DNA of 64,000 bases from Clostridium sp. AF15-31 (GTDB lineage Bacteria; Bacillota; Clostridia; Lachnospirales; Lachnospiraceae), in NCBI RefSeq assembly GCF_003461625.1, contig NZ_QTXL01000001.1, positions 310,001 to 374,000 on the forward strand. The letters run 5' to 3'. Positions 52,110 to 61,722 of this stretch are shown piece by piece (position 1 is the stretch's first letter; every line of letters begins with the position of its first letter). The notes beneath the pieces were generated by a model. It worked only from the letters and a program-made list of their open reading frames with translations. It was not told where the DNA came from and did not search any database. Position numbers and translations under genes: made by a program.

Positions 52110-53423
52110 TTGGAGATTAAGTCAGAAAATGAACAGAAATCCGGCTACGAGGTTCTGGCGGAAACAGAGGAACGGGTTATCCTGTTTGCTGCAGCGATGG
52201 ATGGTGTGGAGGTTTCTGAAACAGAAAAGTCGCTGGACGAACTGGAGGAGCTGTTAAAGACAGCAGGAGCACAGTCGGTTGGACGTCTGATCCAGAGCAG
52301 GGACCGGGCAGCCAGTGACCTGTATCTTGGAAGAGGAAAGGTAGAAGAGCTTCGGAGCATGATCGCAATGTATGATGCGACCGGAGTGGTGTGTGACGAT
52401 GAGCTGTCGCCGGCACAGTTGATGAATCTGCAGGATGCATTGGAGATCAAGGTTATGGATCGTACAATGGTCATCCTTGATATATTTGCGGCACATGCAG
52501 GCAGTTATGAAGGCAAGCTGCAGGTCGAGCTTGCACAGTTGAAGTTCCGTGCGACCAGACTGGTCGGAATGAGGGATTCCCTGTCACGTCTGGGTGGTGG
52601 AATCGGAACCAGAGGACCTGGTGAGAAAAAGCTGGAGATCGACCGAAGAGTGATCAGAGACCGTATATCCAAGCTGAAAGCGGATCTGCGGCAGGTGGAA
52701 AACCGACGGACGGAGCAGCGAAAGCAGAGAAGCCGGACCGGAATCCCGGTTATCAGCATCGTAGGATATACGAATGCAGGAAAATCCACTCTGCTGAACA
52801 AACTGACGGATGCCGGAGTGTTGGAGGAAGATAAGCTATTTGCAACACTGGATCCTGCAACAAGGAATGCGGAGCTTCCGGCGGGGCAGCAGGTGTTATT
52901 TACGGATACAGTCGGATTCATCCGAAAACTTCCGCATCATCTGGTAGAGGCATTCAAGTCAACACTGGAAGAAGCCAGATACAGTGATGTGATCCTTCAT
53001 GTGGTGGATGCATCGGATCCGAACTGGGATGATCATGTTGCTACAGTATATACAACGCTCAGACAGTTGAATATTGATGAGGAGAAAGGCCGGCCGGTAA
53101 TCACGGTATTTAACAAGATCGATAAGCTGCCGGAGGATGCCGATCAGTCATCAATCAAGGATTTGAGAGCGGATCGTATGGTTTATATGTCGGCAAGAAC
53201 CGGAGCAGGTATACCGGAGCTGTTGTCGGTGATCGAAGAAGTTCTCCGGGAGCAGAAAACCTATATCCGCCATACATTTTCCTATCAGGAAGCGGGAAAA
53301 CCGGGGCTTATCCGGAAATATGGCGAAATGATCACAGAAGAATATCTGGAGGATGGCATTTTCGTGGAGGCGTATGTTCCGAAGAGCCTGATCGGGCAGA
53401 TTGGCTTGTCTGATGAGGATTAA
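52110..53423 (+). CDS. hflX: GTPase HflX
   Basis: A 437-residue ribosome-associated GTPase that splits stalled ribosomes in stress. The N-terminal HflX domain contains SDLYLGRGKVEELR and LSRLGGGIGTRGPGEKKLE. The G domain shows G1 GYTNAGKST (219-227), G3 DTVGFI, G4 NKID and G5 SARTG. A C-terminal domain follows. The start is TTG 52110, with AAAGGAG 10 nt upstream; no ATG is better placed. Confidence 0.94.
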   Translation: MEIKSENEQKSGYEVLAETEERVILFAAAMDGVEVSETEKSLDELEELLKTAGAQSVGRLIQSRDRAASDLYLGRGKVEELRSMIAMYDATGVVCDDELSPAQLMNLQDALEIKVMDRTMVILDIFAAHAGSYEGKLQVELAQLKFRATRLVGMRDSLSRLGGGIGTRGPGEKKLEIDRRVIRDRISKLKADLRQVENRRTEQRKQRSRTGIPVISIVGYTNAGKSTLLNKLTDAGVLEEDKLFATLDPATRNAELPAGQQVLFTDTVGFIRKLPHHLVEAFKSTLEEARYSDVILHVVDASDPNWDDHVATVYTTLRQLNIDEEKGRPVITVFNKIDKLPEDADQSSIKDLRADRMVYMSARTGAGIPELLSVIEEVLREQKTYIRHTFSYQEAGKPGLIRKYGEMITEEYLEDGIFVEAYVPKSLIGQIGLSDED

Positions 53424-53468
53424 AGGAATATAGAGGTATTAAAAGTAAATTAAAATCAGGCAAATGCT

Positions 53469-53497
53469 TTGACAAATCCGGAGATATCTACTAATGT
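53469..53497 (+). promoter_or_regulatory. Promoter of the anchored surface protein, inside an inverted repeat
   Basis: TTGACA (53469-53474), a 17-bp spacer and TAATGT (53492-53497). The -35 is part of the inverted repeat TGACAAATC/GATTTGTCA (about 53470-53508), which could be an operator. Confidence 0.5.
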
Positions 53498-53574
53498 AAG
53501 ATTTGTCAGGGCTTAAGGCAAATATAAACAGAAAGCTGATTTCTGTAACATATTTATTATGAAAGGAAAGACAA

Positions 53575-55878
53575 ATGGACGAAAATAATATGAATCAGGG
53601 ATTTCCAGAAAATCCAGACGGTTATCAGGCAGCTCCGAATAATGGGGAATATGCCAATTACAACGCAGATTCAAATGGGAATGCATATGGCGGTTACAAC
53701 GCAGATCCAAATGGAAATGCATATGGCAGTTATAATGCGGATCCGAATATGGGTGGCTATGCAGACTATAATGCAGACGCAGGCAATGGCGGTTATGTAC
53801 AGCCGGAAATGAATGCATATGGAGATCAGGTTCCATATCAGGTTCCTGCACCAAAGAAGAAAAAAGGCGGCAAGATCGCATTGATCTCACTTATCGCAGT
53901 GGTATTAGTTGCTGCAATTGTTGCTGTTGTATTCTTCCTTGTAAGAAAAACACCGGAAGAAGTGATCAAGAGTTCGATCAAGAAAACAATTACTGATACG
54001 GTAGATAAATCTCCGGTGGAGGAAGCAACCGGTATTTCAGAATTCAGTGATGACAAGATGGATTTTGATGTCGATATGACAGTCAATAGTATTTATCAGA
54101 TGGATGGTATCGCAGGATCTAATCTGGATCTGAATGGTGCATTTGAGAAGCAGAGTGACAATTCATATAATATGAATCTGAATGGTACTCTTTCAATCGC
54201 AGATCAGGCATTATCCGCAAGTGTGTATTGTGTTGACCGGGTGATCTATTTTGAATTGCCGGAATTATACAATGATGTGTTTAAAATGGATCTGGCATCT
54301 ATGATGGATGCACTTGACACATCTGATCTTGATACAGATACACAGAATAAAGTGAAAGAGCTGTATGAGAAATATATGACTCCTGCAAATGAAGATCTTA
54401 AGAAAGCAATTTCTTTTGATAAGGTCGGAAATGTAACAGTAGAGAACCACAATGGAGATTCTGTTTCCTGTAAACAGTATACAGTTACACTCCCAACTGC
54501 AGATGTAAAGGCATATGTTACTGCATTATGCAATTATCTGAATGCATATGCATCTGAATTTATAACAGATGAGCAGCTTGAGTCTGCTGACATAACAAGA
54601 TCAGATCTTGCACAGATATTTAATTATGTACCAACCTATTATGGTATGCTGTTCTCAAGAGATTTTGTATTAAATGTATATGTAAAGCATAATGAAGTTG
54701 TTAAACTGGGTATGGATTACAAGTTTACTGTACTTAATGCGGAGGCTTCACTGGCAGTTGACTTTATGGGTACAGACAGTCCGGCTGATGATATCTATGC
54801 AGTGCTTTCTGTTACAAAGGATGAAGAAGAACTTGCATCTGTTACGATCAGTGACAAGAGTGAGAATGGCAAGGGTTCATATACAAAGAAGCTGGAAGAG
54901 ACAGTTGTTGTAAATGGAGAAACGACCGCAACTCTTACACAGAACAGTTCATTTGTAAAATCAACAAATGCATTTGAGAGCCATATGACAGTTTCTGCAG
55001 CAGAACAGCCTGTATTTGCTTATGATCTGACAGGAAGCCTGAAGGACATCAACAAAGGAAAGTCCTATACAGTTGCTATAGATTCCCTGAAGGTAACAAA
55101 CGGTGATTCTACCGTATATGCAGATCTGAGCGGTGAGATTAAATTAGGTGATCTTGGTGCTGAGATTAAGGCACCGGATTCTTCCAAGAATGTGATCGAT
55201 TATACAGAAATGACAGATGATTACATGCAGAATAATATGAACACAGACAATCTGGAAAAGATCGTATCTGCATGGAAAAAGGCACTTGGTTCATCAGCAG
55301 ATATAAAGGATGATATCAGTCTTGGAGATCTGACATCTTCTGATATTGATCTTGGAGATATCTCAGACATTGAGGATGATTCTGAGATGGTCGTAGACAG
55401 TGCTGATATTGATGATCAGGACTATTCCGGCATCAAGATGTCAGGCGACAGCTATACGATCGCGATCAAGGATCCGTCCGGCTATGACCGTGGATATGCA
55501 GATGATTCTGAAGTTGATATTTACAATGATAAGTACAATGTATACTACACACTGACACCGGATTGTGATAAAGAAAAAGAATGCGAGAACTTTAAAGCAT
55601 ATTTTGATTATCTTGGAGAAGATGGCAAAGTAGTTGATGAGAAGATGGAGCAGGTTACAGGTGCAAATGGCCAGACGCTGGACTGCTATGTAATAAATTC
55701 AGAAGTTTACGGAACAAATACCCGTGATTATTATTACTTCTATCCTGTCAACGACAAGGATTACCTGGTTGTAAATGTCAATGTATGGGCAGACGGAGAA
55801 GGCGAAGAAGTAAAGGCAGATATAACAGCCATAGCAGATGAGCTTGTAAATGATCAGGTCATTGATATACAGAAATAG
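53575..55878 (+). CDS. Large single-pass surface protein with N-terminal Tyr/Asn/Gly repeats
   Basis: 767 residues. The cytoplasmic N-terminus has four 12-residue repeats of YNADPNGNAYGG type (residues 29-76). A basic KKKKGGK and one TM (about 101-123) follow. The external part of about 640 residues is acidic and beta-rich, without a recognised domain or LPXTG sorting signal. The start is ATG 53575 with AAAGGAAAG upstream. The plan (low-complexity cytoplasmic tail, one TM, large external domain) is frequent in Lachnospiraceae proteins of unknown function; adhesion or sensing are guesses. Confidence 0.75.
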   Translation: MDENNMNQGFPENPDGYQAAPNNGEYANYNADSNGNAYGGYNADPNGNAYGSYNADPNMGGYADYNADAGNGGYVQPEMNAYGDQVPYQVPAPKKKKGGKIALISLIAVVLVAAIVAVVFFLVRKTPEEVIKSSIKKTITDTVDKSPVEEATGISEFSDDKMDFDVDMTVNSIYQMDGIAGSNLDLNGAFEKQSDNSYNMNLNGTLSIADQALSASVYCVDRVIYFELPELYNDVFKMDLASMMDALDTSDLDTDTQNKVKELYEKYMTPANEDLKKAISFDKVGNVTVENHNGDSVSCKQYTVTLPTADVKAYVTALCNYLNAYASEFITDEQLESADITRSDLAQIFNYVPTYYGMLFSRDFVLNVYVKHNEVVKLGMDYKFTVLNAEASLAVDFMGTDSPADDIYAVLSVTKDEEELASVTISDKSENGKGSYTKKLEETVVVNGETTATLTQNSSFVKSTNAFESHMTVSAAEQPVFAYDLTGSLKDINKGKSYTVAIDSLKVTNGDSTVYADLSGEIKLGDLGAEIKAPDSSKNVIDYTEMTDDYMQNNMNTDNLEKIVSAWKKALGSSADIKDDISLGDLTSSDIDLGDISDIEDDSEMVVDSADIDDQDYSGIKMSGDSYTIAIKDPSGYDRGYADDSEVDIYNDKYNVYYTLTPDCDKEKECENFKAYFDYLGEDGKVVDEKMEQVTGANGQTLDCYVINSEVYGTNTRDYYYFYPVNDKDYLVVNVNVWADGEGEEVKADITAIADELVNDQVIDIQK

Positions 55879-55910
55879 CAGGAGAAAAGAATTCCGGGAG
55901 CACAGATAAT

Positions 55911-56678
55911 ATGAATGTAGTAGAAGTGAAAAGGGTAAGGATCGGTGAGGGCGCAACTAAGATCTGCGTACCGATGGTTGCACCGACAGACTATGATGTA
56001 GATGCGCAGATCCGTACGATCAAAAGATCTAAGACAGATCTGGTAGAATTCCGGGCAGACTGCTTTGAGGACTGTCTGGATATGGATATATTAACAAAGA
56101 CGCTGGAAAAGATTCAGGATAAGTTATCTGAGTTCCCGATCATTTTCACATTTCGTACCAGAAGTGAAGGCGGCAGTCATGATATTACACCGGATCAGTA
56201 CCGGGAAATGCTTCTGCATGTGATCAAAAGCGGATATGCGGATCTGATCGATGTAGAATATTTCTATGATATTCCATTCGTGACGGAAGTGATCGAGACA
56301 GCACATGCACATGGCGTAAAGGTTATTGTATCGAATCATGATTTTAAGACTACGCTACCGATGGAGCAGATCGTAAACCGGTTTAAAGATATGATCAATA
56401 CCGGAACAGATATTGCAAAGATTGCAATGATGCCGGAAGATGGCTCGCAGGTTGTTGATATGATGCAGGCTGCAAAGGAGCTTCAGGAATCTGGAAATCA
56501 GACACCATTGATCGTTATTTCGATGGGTGAGCTTGGCGTATCCACAAGAACGACCGGAGAAATGTACGGAAATTGTATCTCATTCGCAACTGCGGGAATC
56601 CCTTCTGCACCGGGGCAGATCGATGTAGAAGCACTTCGCAGTCAGCTGGAAATGATACATAATATAATTGGCAGCTAA
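55911..56678 (+). CDS. aroD: 3-Dehydroquinate dehydratase, type I
   Basis: A 255-residue shikimate-pathway enzyme. The class I Schiff-base mechanism is supported by Lys in IAKIAMMP, His in IVSNHDF and the EFRADCF loop. The C-terminal GIPSAPGQI is typical. The start is ATG 55911, with CGGGAG upstream. It is not accompanied by other aro genes here; it lies just before the yaaO-like gene. Confidence 0.94.
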   Translation: MNVVEVKRVRIGEGATKICVPMVAPTDYDVDAQIRTIKRSKTDLVEFRADCFEDCLDMDILTKTLEKIQDKLSEFPIIFTFRTRSEGGSHDITPDQYREMLLHVIKSGYADLIDVEYFYDIPFVTEVIETAHAHGVKVIVSNHDFKTTLPMEQIVNRFKDMINTGTDIAKIAMMPEDGSQVVDMMQAAKELQESGNQTPLIVISMGELGVSTRTTGEMYGNCISFATAGIPSAPGQIDVEALRSQLEMIHNIIGS

Positions 56679-56779
56679 AGATGAAGGATGGAGACTGGAT
56701 GGTTTTATTTGCAGAGAACAGGGATTTTTTGCAGATAAGATTCTCCGGTCTTTCTTCTTATAGAACAGGAGAGATCAGC

Positions 56780-58321
56780 TTGAAAGAATATATTAATCAA
56801 TATCTGGACAGATACAGGAAAGGGGATTATTACCCATGGCATATGCCGGGACATAAAAGGCAGGATGTATTTAAAGATGATTTCTGGGAAAATATGTTTC
56901 TCCGGGATTTTACGGAAGCAGAAGGGCTGGACGATCTTCATGAACCGGAGCTGTTCATGAAGGACAGTTTGGAGCAGATGCAGCGGTTTTATGGTACGGA
57001 GAAAACCTATATGATGGTAAATGGAGCCACCGGAGGCATCCTGACAGCCCTGTATGCCTGTGCACCGGAGGGGGCATCTGTGTTGATGGGACGGAATTGT
57101 CACAAATCGGTTTGCCATGCAGTCAGTCTTCTGAATCTGAAGCCGGAATATGTCGTACCGGAGTTGCTGCCGGGAACGGATATATTTGCAGATATCACAC
57201 CGGAACAGATGGAACAGGCATTAAATGAACTAAAAAAAACGGACAGGCTGCCGGCTGTGGTTGTTATCACATCCCCAACGTACGAGGGCGTGATATCAGA
57301 TATCTGTGGGATTAAAAATGTGCTTGAGCCATATAATATTCCATTGATCGTAGATGAGGCACATGGAGCACATCTCCCGTTTATGCCGAAACGAAATCTG
57401 TCAGCGGTCGCAGCAGGAGCAGATCTGGTCATACAGAGTACACATAAGACGCTTCCTTCACTGACACAGACAGCACTTCTTCATGTGAACCGAAAGGAGC
57501 TGGTTCCGAAGGTGGAGCGGTATTTGCATATTTTTCAGACATCATCACCCTCTTATCTGTTCACACAGAGCATGGAGAAAGCAGTCGTATATGCGGGGAA
57601 TCATCCGGAAGTATTTGATGCATATAGAAAACGACTAAAGCATTTTCGAAAAAAATGTAAGGAACTGAGGCATATCAGACTGTTACAACCGAAGCAGACA
57701 TGTTATGCTTATGATAAAGGTAAGCTTGTATTTACTGTATCAGGTGTGCACCCGGCAGAACCGGGAACGGACAGCCGGAACGACATTCCGGCTACAGGAC
57801 CGTGGCTTGCGCATGTATTAGCGGCGGAATATCAGCAGGTGGTTGAGATGGCAGGAACGCATCATGTGATCCTGATGACCTCATTTGCAGATAAGAAAAA
57901 GGCATTTGAGCATCTCTATGAGATATTGAAACATATAGATTCGGAGCTGACAGAAGCAGCGGATAAAGCAGGAAGAAATGCAGATCAGATGAACCATGCA
58001 GATTCCATGTCGGTGCTACCGGATATGGAGAATGCCGTTTTATGTAGTACAGGGTTTCATCTGCCGGAGCAGGTTATGACGCCGGGAGCAGCGTGGAGAC
58101 TGGATAGCAGCGGAGAGAAGCTGGCAGAGGCGGAAGGAAGCATAGCGGCAGATTATGTATATGCATATCCACCTGGAATTGCAGTTATAACACCGGGCGA
58201 GAAGATCGATGGGCAGGTGATCCGGGATATTACGCAGATGGTGGAAACCGGTCTGAATATGATCGGAGTCGAATATCAGACGGATGGGATCTATATTCCG
58301 GTTACAGAACCTGTGCGGTAA
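56780..58321 (+). CDS. Orn/Lys/Arg decarboxylase-family PLP enzyme (YaaO-like)
   Basis: About 513 residues. Fold-type I PLP enzyme: PWHMPGHKR at the N-terminus, then NGATGGI, DEAHGAH and the Schiff-base Lys in STHKTLPSLTQT. The frame is open back to ATG 56681, 2 nt after aroD, but HMPGHKR normally lies about 20 residues from the start. TTG 56780 has AGGAGAG 6 nt upstream and gives exactly that; ATG 56699 (GGATGGAG) is an alternative. Synteny with tmk, holB and ricT matches B. subtilis yaaO. The C-terminal half is long and diverged. Substrate amino acid is not determined. Confidence 0.88.
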   Translation: MKEYINQYLDRYRKGDYYPWHMPGHKRQDVFKDDFWENMFLRDFTEAEGLDDLHEPELFMKDSLEQMQRFYGTEKTYMMVNGATGGILTALYACAPEGASVLMGRNCHKSVCHAVSLLNLKPEYVVPELLPGTDIFADITPEQMEQALNELKKTDRLPAVVVITSPTYEGVISDICGIKNVLEPYNIPLIVDEAHGAHLPFMPKRNLSAVAAGADLVIQSTHKTLPSLTQTALLHVNRKELVPKVERYLHIFQTSSPSYLFTQSMEKAVVYAGNHPEVFDAYRKRLKHFRKKCKELRHIRLLQPKQTCYAYDKGKLVFTVSGVHPAEPGTDSRNDIPATGPWLAHVLAAEYQQVVEMAGTHHVILMTSFADKKKAFEHLYEILKHIDSELTEAADKAGRNADQMNHADSMSVLPDMENAVLCSTGFHLPEQVMTPGAAWRLDSSGEKLAEAEGSIAADYVYAYPPGIAVITPGEKIDGQVIRDITQMVETGLNMIGVEYQTDGIYIPVTEPVR

Positions 58322-58403
58322 AGGAAACATCAAAAGTTCAGGTGTTTAGATGACGATCATTCATTTACAAATATGATTAAACACATAAAGGAGCATGGAA
58401 TAT

Positions 58404-59030
58404 ATGCAGGGAATATTTATAACGATGGAAGGTCCGGACGGAGCCGGTAAGACAACACAGATCGAACTGTTAAAGGATTATCTGAATAAAAAGGGATATG
58501 ATGTACTTATCACCAGAGATCCGGGCGGAAATGCTGTCAGTGAAGCAATCCGTGAGGTCATTTTGAATAAAGATTTTACAGAGATGGGATATATGACAGA
58601 GCTGTTATTATATGCAGCAGCGAGAGCACAGCTTGTAAAGGAGAATATCAAGCCGGCATTATCTGCAGGCAAAGCAGTTATCGCAGACCGTTTTGTGGAT
58701 TCATCAGCCGTATATCAGGGAATCGGACGGGGACTTGGAATTGATACCGTTTATAAAGTAAATGAATTTGCCTTGCAGGGCATCCTGCCGGATATGACAT
58801 TTTTAATGGACCTGGATGCAGAAGTCGGTATTGCCAGAAAGAAAAATCAGGCAGAGCTTGACCGTATGGAACAGGAAAGTCTGGACTTCCATAAGAAGGT
58901 TGTTGAGGGCTATAGAAGTCTTGCAGAAATGAATCCCGATCGTATCGTAAAAGTCGATGCAGCTTTGCCAAAAGAGGCAATACATGATATAATAACTTCG
59001 TATGTAGAAAAATGGCTGGCAAGACCATAG
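58404..59030 (+). CDS. tmk: Thymidylate kinase
   Basis: 208 residues; phosphorylates dTMP to dTDP. The P-loop is EGPDGAGKTT near the N-terminus, the substrate motif ITRDPGG with ADRFVDSSAVYQG follows, and the lid RKKNQAELDRME comes next. ATG 58404 is chosen over ATG 58395 because AAGGAG at 58388-58393 is 10 nt from the former and touches the latter. It heads the conserved tmk-holB-ricT cluster; yaaQ and yaaR, found here in Bacillus, are absent. Confidence 0.95.
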   Translation: MQGIFITMEGPDGAGKTTQIELLKDYLNKKGYDVLITRDPGGNAVSEAIREVILNKDFTEMGYMTELLLYAAARAQLVKENIKPALSAGKAVIADRFVDSSAVYQGIGRGLGIDTVYKVNEFALQGILPDMTFLMDLDAEVGIARKKNQAELDRMEQESLDFHKKVVEGYRSLAEMNPDRIVKVDAALPKEAIHDIITSYVEKWLARP

Positions 59031-59049
59031 CATAAGCAAGGAGAATAGC

Positions 59050-60042
59050 ATGATAGAATTTTCTGAAATTATCGGACATGAGGATATAATCCAGCATTTT
59101 AAGAGAAGTATAGAGATGGGAAAGGTATCCCAGGGCTATATCATAAATGGAGAAGAAGGCAGCGGAAAGAAGACTCTGACGCGTGCCATAATCAAGACTC
59201 TGGAGTGTGAAGAAGGCGGAACGGAACCATGCTGCAAGTGCAAATCATGCAAGCAGATGGATACGGATAATCAGCCGGATGTTACATGGGTCACACATGA
59301 CAAGCCAAATGTGATCTCGGTAGAGGAGATTCGTGATCAGGTAAATAAAGATATAACGATCAAACCGTATAGCAGCCGGTACAAGATCTATGTGATCGAC
59401 GATGCACAACTTTTAAATGCAAATGCACAGAATGCTCTGCTCAAGACAATCGAGGAGCCACCGGAGTATGCGATCATTTTCCTGCTGACCAGCAATATTG
59501 ACAAGATCCTTCCGACGATCATTTCCAGATGTATCGTACTGAATATCAAGCCTGTCAGAGAGCGGGATGTACTGGATTACCTGATGAATGAGCTGAAGCT
59601 TCCAAAGGAAAAAGCAGATTTCTGTATGGACTTTGCACAGGGAAATCTGGGTAAGGCGATCCGGCTTGCGACCAGTGAAGAATATAAAGAGATCATAGAG
59701 GATGTAACAGGCATTCTCCGCAGGATCCCGGATATGACAGTCGATGATATTATATTTGCGATCAAGAATATGAACCATCATAAGCTGAAGATCAGTGATT
59801 ATATTGATCTGATGATGATGTGGTATCGTGACATCCTGATGTTAAAGATCACAGGAAATGCCGGACGACTGATGTTTAAGGAATATTATACAGATATCCG
59901 CAAACAGTCAGCTCACATTTCCTATGAGGGTATCGAGAATGTTTTAAAGGCGATGGATAAGGCGAAGATCCGTCTGGAAGCAAATGTTAATTTTGATGTG
60001 GCTATGGAACTTATGCTTCTGACTATAAAGGAGAATAAATAA
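59050..60042 (+). CDS. holB: DNA polymerase III delta' subunit
   Basis: A 330-residue AAA+ clamp-loader subunit. The P-loop-like GEEGSGKKT (34-42) is followed by the zinc module CCKCKSCKQMDTDNQPD (about 61-77). Sensor regions LLKTIEEPPEYAIIFLLTSN and PTIISRC are intact. The start is ATG 59050 with AAGGAGA upstream. Its stop TAA overlaps the next ATG (TAATG at 60040-60044). Confidence 0.93.
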   Translation: MIEFSEIIGHEDIIQHFKRSIEMGKVSQGYIINGEEGSGKKTLTRAIIKTLECEEGGTEPCCKCKSCKQMDTDNQPDVTWVTHDKPNVISVEEIRDQVNKDITIKPYSSRYKIYVIDDAQLLNANAQNALLKTIEEPPEYAIIFLLTSNIDKILPTIISRCIVLNIKPVRERDVLDYLMNELKLPKEKADFCMDFAQGNLGKAIRLATSEEYKEIIEDVTGILRRIPDMTVDDIIFAIKNMNHHKLKISDYIDLMMMWYRDILMLKITGNAGRLMFKEYYTDIRKQSAHISYEGIENVLKAMDKAKIRLEANVNFDVAMELMLLTIKENK

Positions 60043-60950
60043 TGAAAGAGATCATAGGAGTCCGGTTCAGACCGAACGGCAAGATTTATTTCTTCTCACC
60101 GGGAGATCATGATGTAGAATGTGGACAGTTTGTTATCGTGGAGACTGCCCGTGGCGTTGAATTCGGCAAAGTGGTTCTGGGAAAGAGAAATATAGACGAT
60201 GGCAAGATCGTATCTACTTTAAAGACCATCATAAGAGTAGCTACAGATGAAGATAAGAAGAAAAATGAAGATAACAAGGAAAAGAGCAAAAAAGCATTTG
60301 TGATCTGTAAAGAAAAGATCGCAAAGCATAAGCTTGATATGAAGCTGATCGAGGCGGAGTATACATTTGATAATAACAAGGTGCTGTTTTATTTTACAGC
60401 AGATGGAAGAATTGATTTCCGTGAGCTGGTAAAGGATCTGGCATCTGTATTCAAGACCAGGATCGAGCTCCGGCAGATCGGTGTCCGTGATGAGACCAAG
60501 ATGGTCGGCGGTATCGGTATCTGCGGCAGGGAACTGTGTTGCCATAAGCATCTTTCGGAATTTGTTCCGGTATCGATCAAGATGGCAAAGGAACAGAATC
60601 TGTCTCTGAATCCGACAAAGATATCCGGTGTGTGCGGCAGACTGATGTGCTGCCTGAAGCATGAACAGGACACATATGAATATTTGAATGAAAAACTTCC
60701 AAATGTTGGCGATTTTGTCCGTACAACAGATGGAAACAAAGGTGAAGTCTTATCTGTAAGCGTTCTTCGCCAGAAGGTAAGGATTGTTGTTACGGATAAG
60801 GATGACAATAAAGAGGTTATGGAATATCCGGTCAGTGAATTAAAATTCAAGCCGAAGAAACGCAGAAGTACAGAGCGTATCAGCGACGAAGAATATAAGG
60901 CATTGGAAGCACTGGAAGATAAGGGAGGGAAATCCAAGTTTGATGATTGA
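60042..60950 (+). CDS. ricT: PSP1-domain protein RicT (YaaT)
   Basis: 302 residues. The PSP1 domain carries two Cys clusters, GICGRELCC (Cys161, 166, 167) and GVCGRLMCC (Cys198, 203, 204). In Bacillus these hold a [4Fe-4S] cluster in the RicA-RicF-RicT complex, which helps RNase Y cleave mRNA and affects sporulation and competence. The start overlaps holB by 1 nt, with AAGGAG inside holB. The gene then overlaps the methyltransferase gene, so holB-ricT-trmN6 are translationally coupled. RicA and RicF genes are not in the window. Confidence 0.93.
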   Translation: MKEIIGVRFRPNGKIYFFSPGDHDVECGQFVIVETARGVEFGKVVLGKRNIDDGKIVSTLKTIIRVATDEDKKKNEDNKEKSKKAFVICKEKIAKHKLDMKLIEAEYTFDNNKVLFYFTADGRIDFRELVKDLASVFKTRIELRQIGVRDETKMVGGIGICGRELCCHKHLSEFVPVSIKMAKEQNLSLNPTKISGVCGRLMCCLKHEQDTYEYLNEKLPNVGDFVRTTDGNKGEVLSVSVLRQKVRIVVTDKDDNKEVMEYPVSELKFKPKKRRSTERISDEEYKALEALEDKGGKSKFDD

Positions 60951-61698
60951 TCTTCTCCCTGATGAACGAATCGATGATCTGCAATGCAAGGGACATCAGA
61001 TCATACAGAATCCGAATATGTTCTGCTTTGGTATGGATGCGGTGCTGCTTGCAAATTTTGTAAAGCACAGACGGGATGGCATGTACATGGATCTGGGAAC
61101 AGGAACCGGTGTGATACCGATCCTGCTGGCGGCAAAAGAGCCGTCTGACGGCACCTGCCAATTTATCGGTCTGGAGATTCAGGATGCCTGTGCAGAGATG
61201 GCTGGAAGAAGTGTCCGATTAAATGATCTGGAACAGAAGGTTCGAATCGATCATGGAGATATCAGAGAGGTCTCCTGTAATTACAGGAAGGCCTTTTTTG
61301 ATATCGTGACATCGAATCCTCCATATATCAGCGGAAATCATGGACTGACGAATCCGGATGAACCGAAGAATATTGCCAGACATGAAATCTGCGTGACGCT
61401 TTCGGATGTGATCGAAGCAGCAGCATATCTGCTGAAGCCGGGCGGCAGTTTCTATATGATACACAAACCATTCCGGCTGGCGGAGATCTTTGAAGGGCTG
61501 CTTGCAAATGGATTGGAACCGAAGCGGATGCAGCTCATTCATCCATATATTGATAAAGAACCGAATATGGTGATCGTAGAGGGCGTAAAGGGCGGTAATT
61601 CCAGAATCAAGATCGAGCCGCCGCTGATCGTCTATAAAGAACCGGGCGTTTACACGGAACAGCTTCTTGCCACGTATGAAGGAGAAGCAAAGAAATAA
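60943..61698 (+). CDS. TrmN6/YabB-like SAM-dependent methyltransferase
   Basis: About 251 residues. Class I methyltransferase: SAM loop YMDLGTGTGVIPILLA and catalytic NPPY (SNPPYISG), as in the YfiC/TrmN6 group that makes m6A37 in tRNA-Val, although family members also act on other substrates. ATG 60943 or TTG 60940 could start it; GGGAGG at 60923 fits both poorly to moderately. It overlaps ricT by 8-11 nt. In Bacillus yabA lies between ricT and yabB; it is missing here. Confidence 0.87.
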   Translation: MIDLLPDERIDDLQCKGHQIIQNPNMFCFGMDAVLLANFVKHRRDGMYMDLGTGTGVIPILLAAKEPSDGTCQFIGLEIQDACAEMAGRSVRLNDLEQKVRIDHGDIREVSCNYRKAFFDIVTSNPPYISGNHGLTNPDEPKNIARHEICVTLSDVIEAAAYLLKPGGSFYMIHKPFRLAEIFEGLLANGLEPKRMQLIHPYIDKEPNMVIVEGVKGGNSRIKIEPPLIVYKEPGVYTEQLLATYEGEAKK

Positions 61699-61722
61699 AA
61701 CAGACAGAACAGGAGAATCTAC

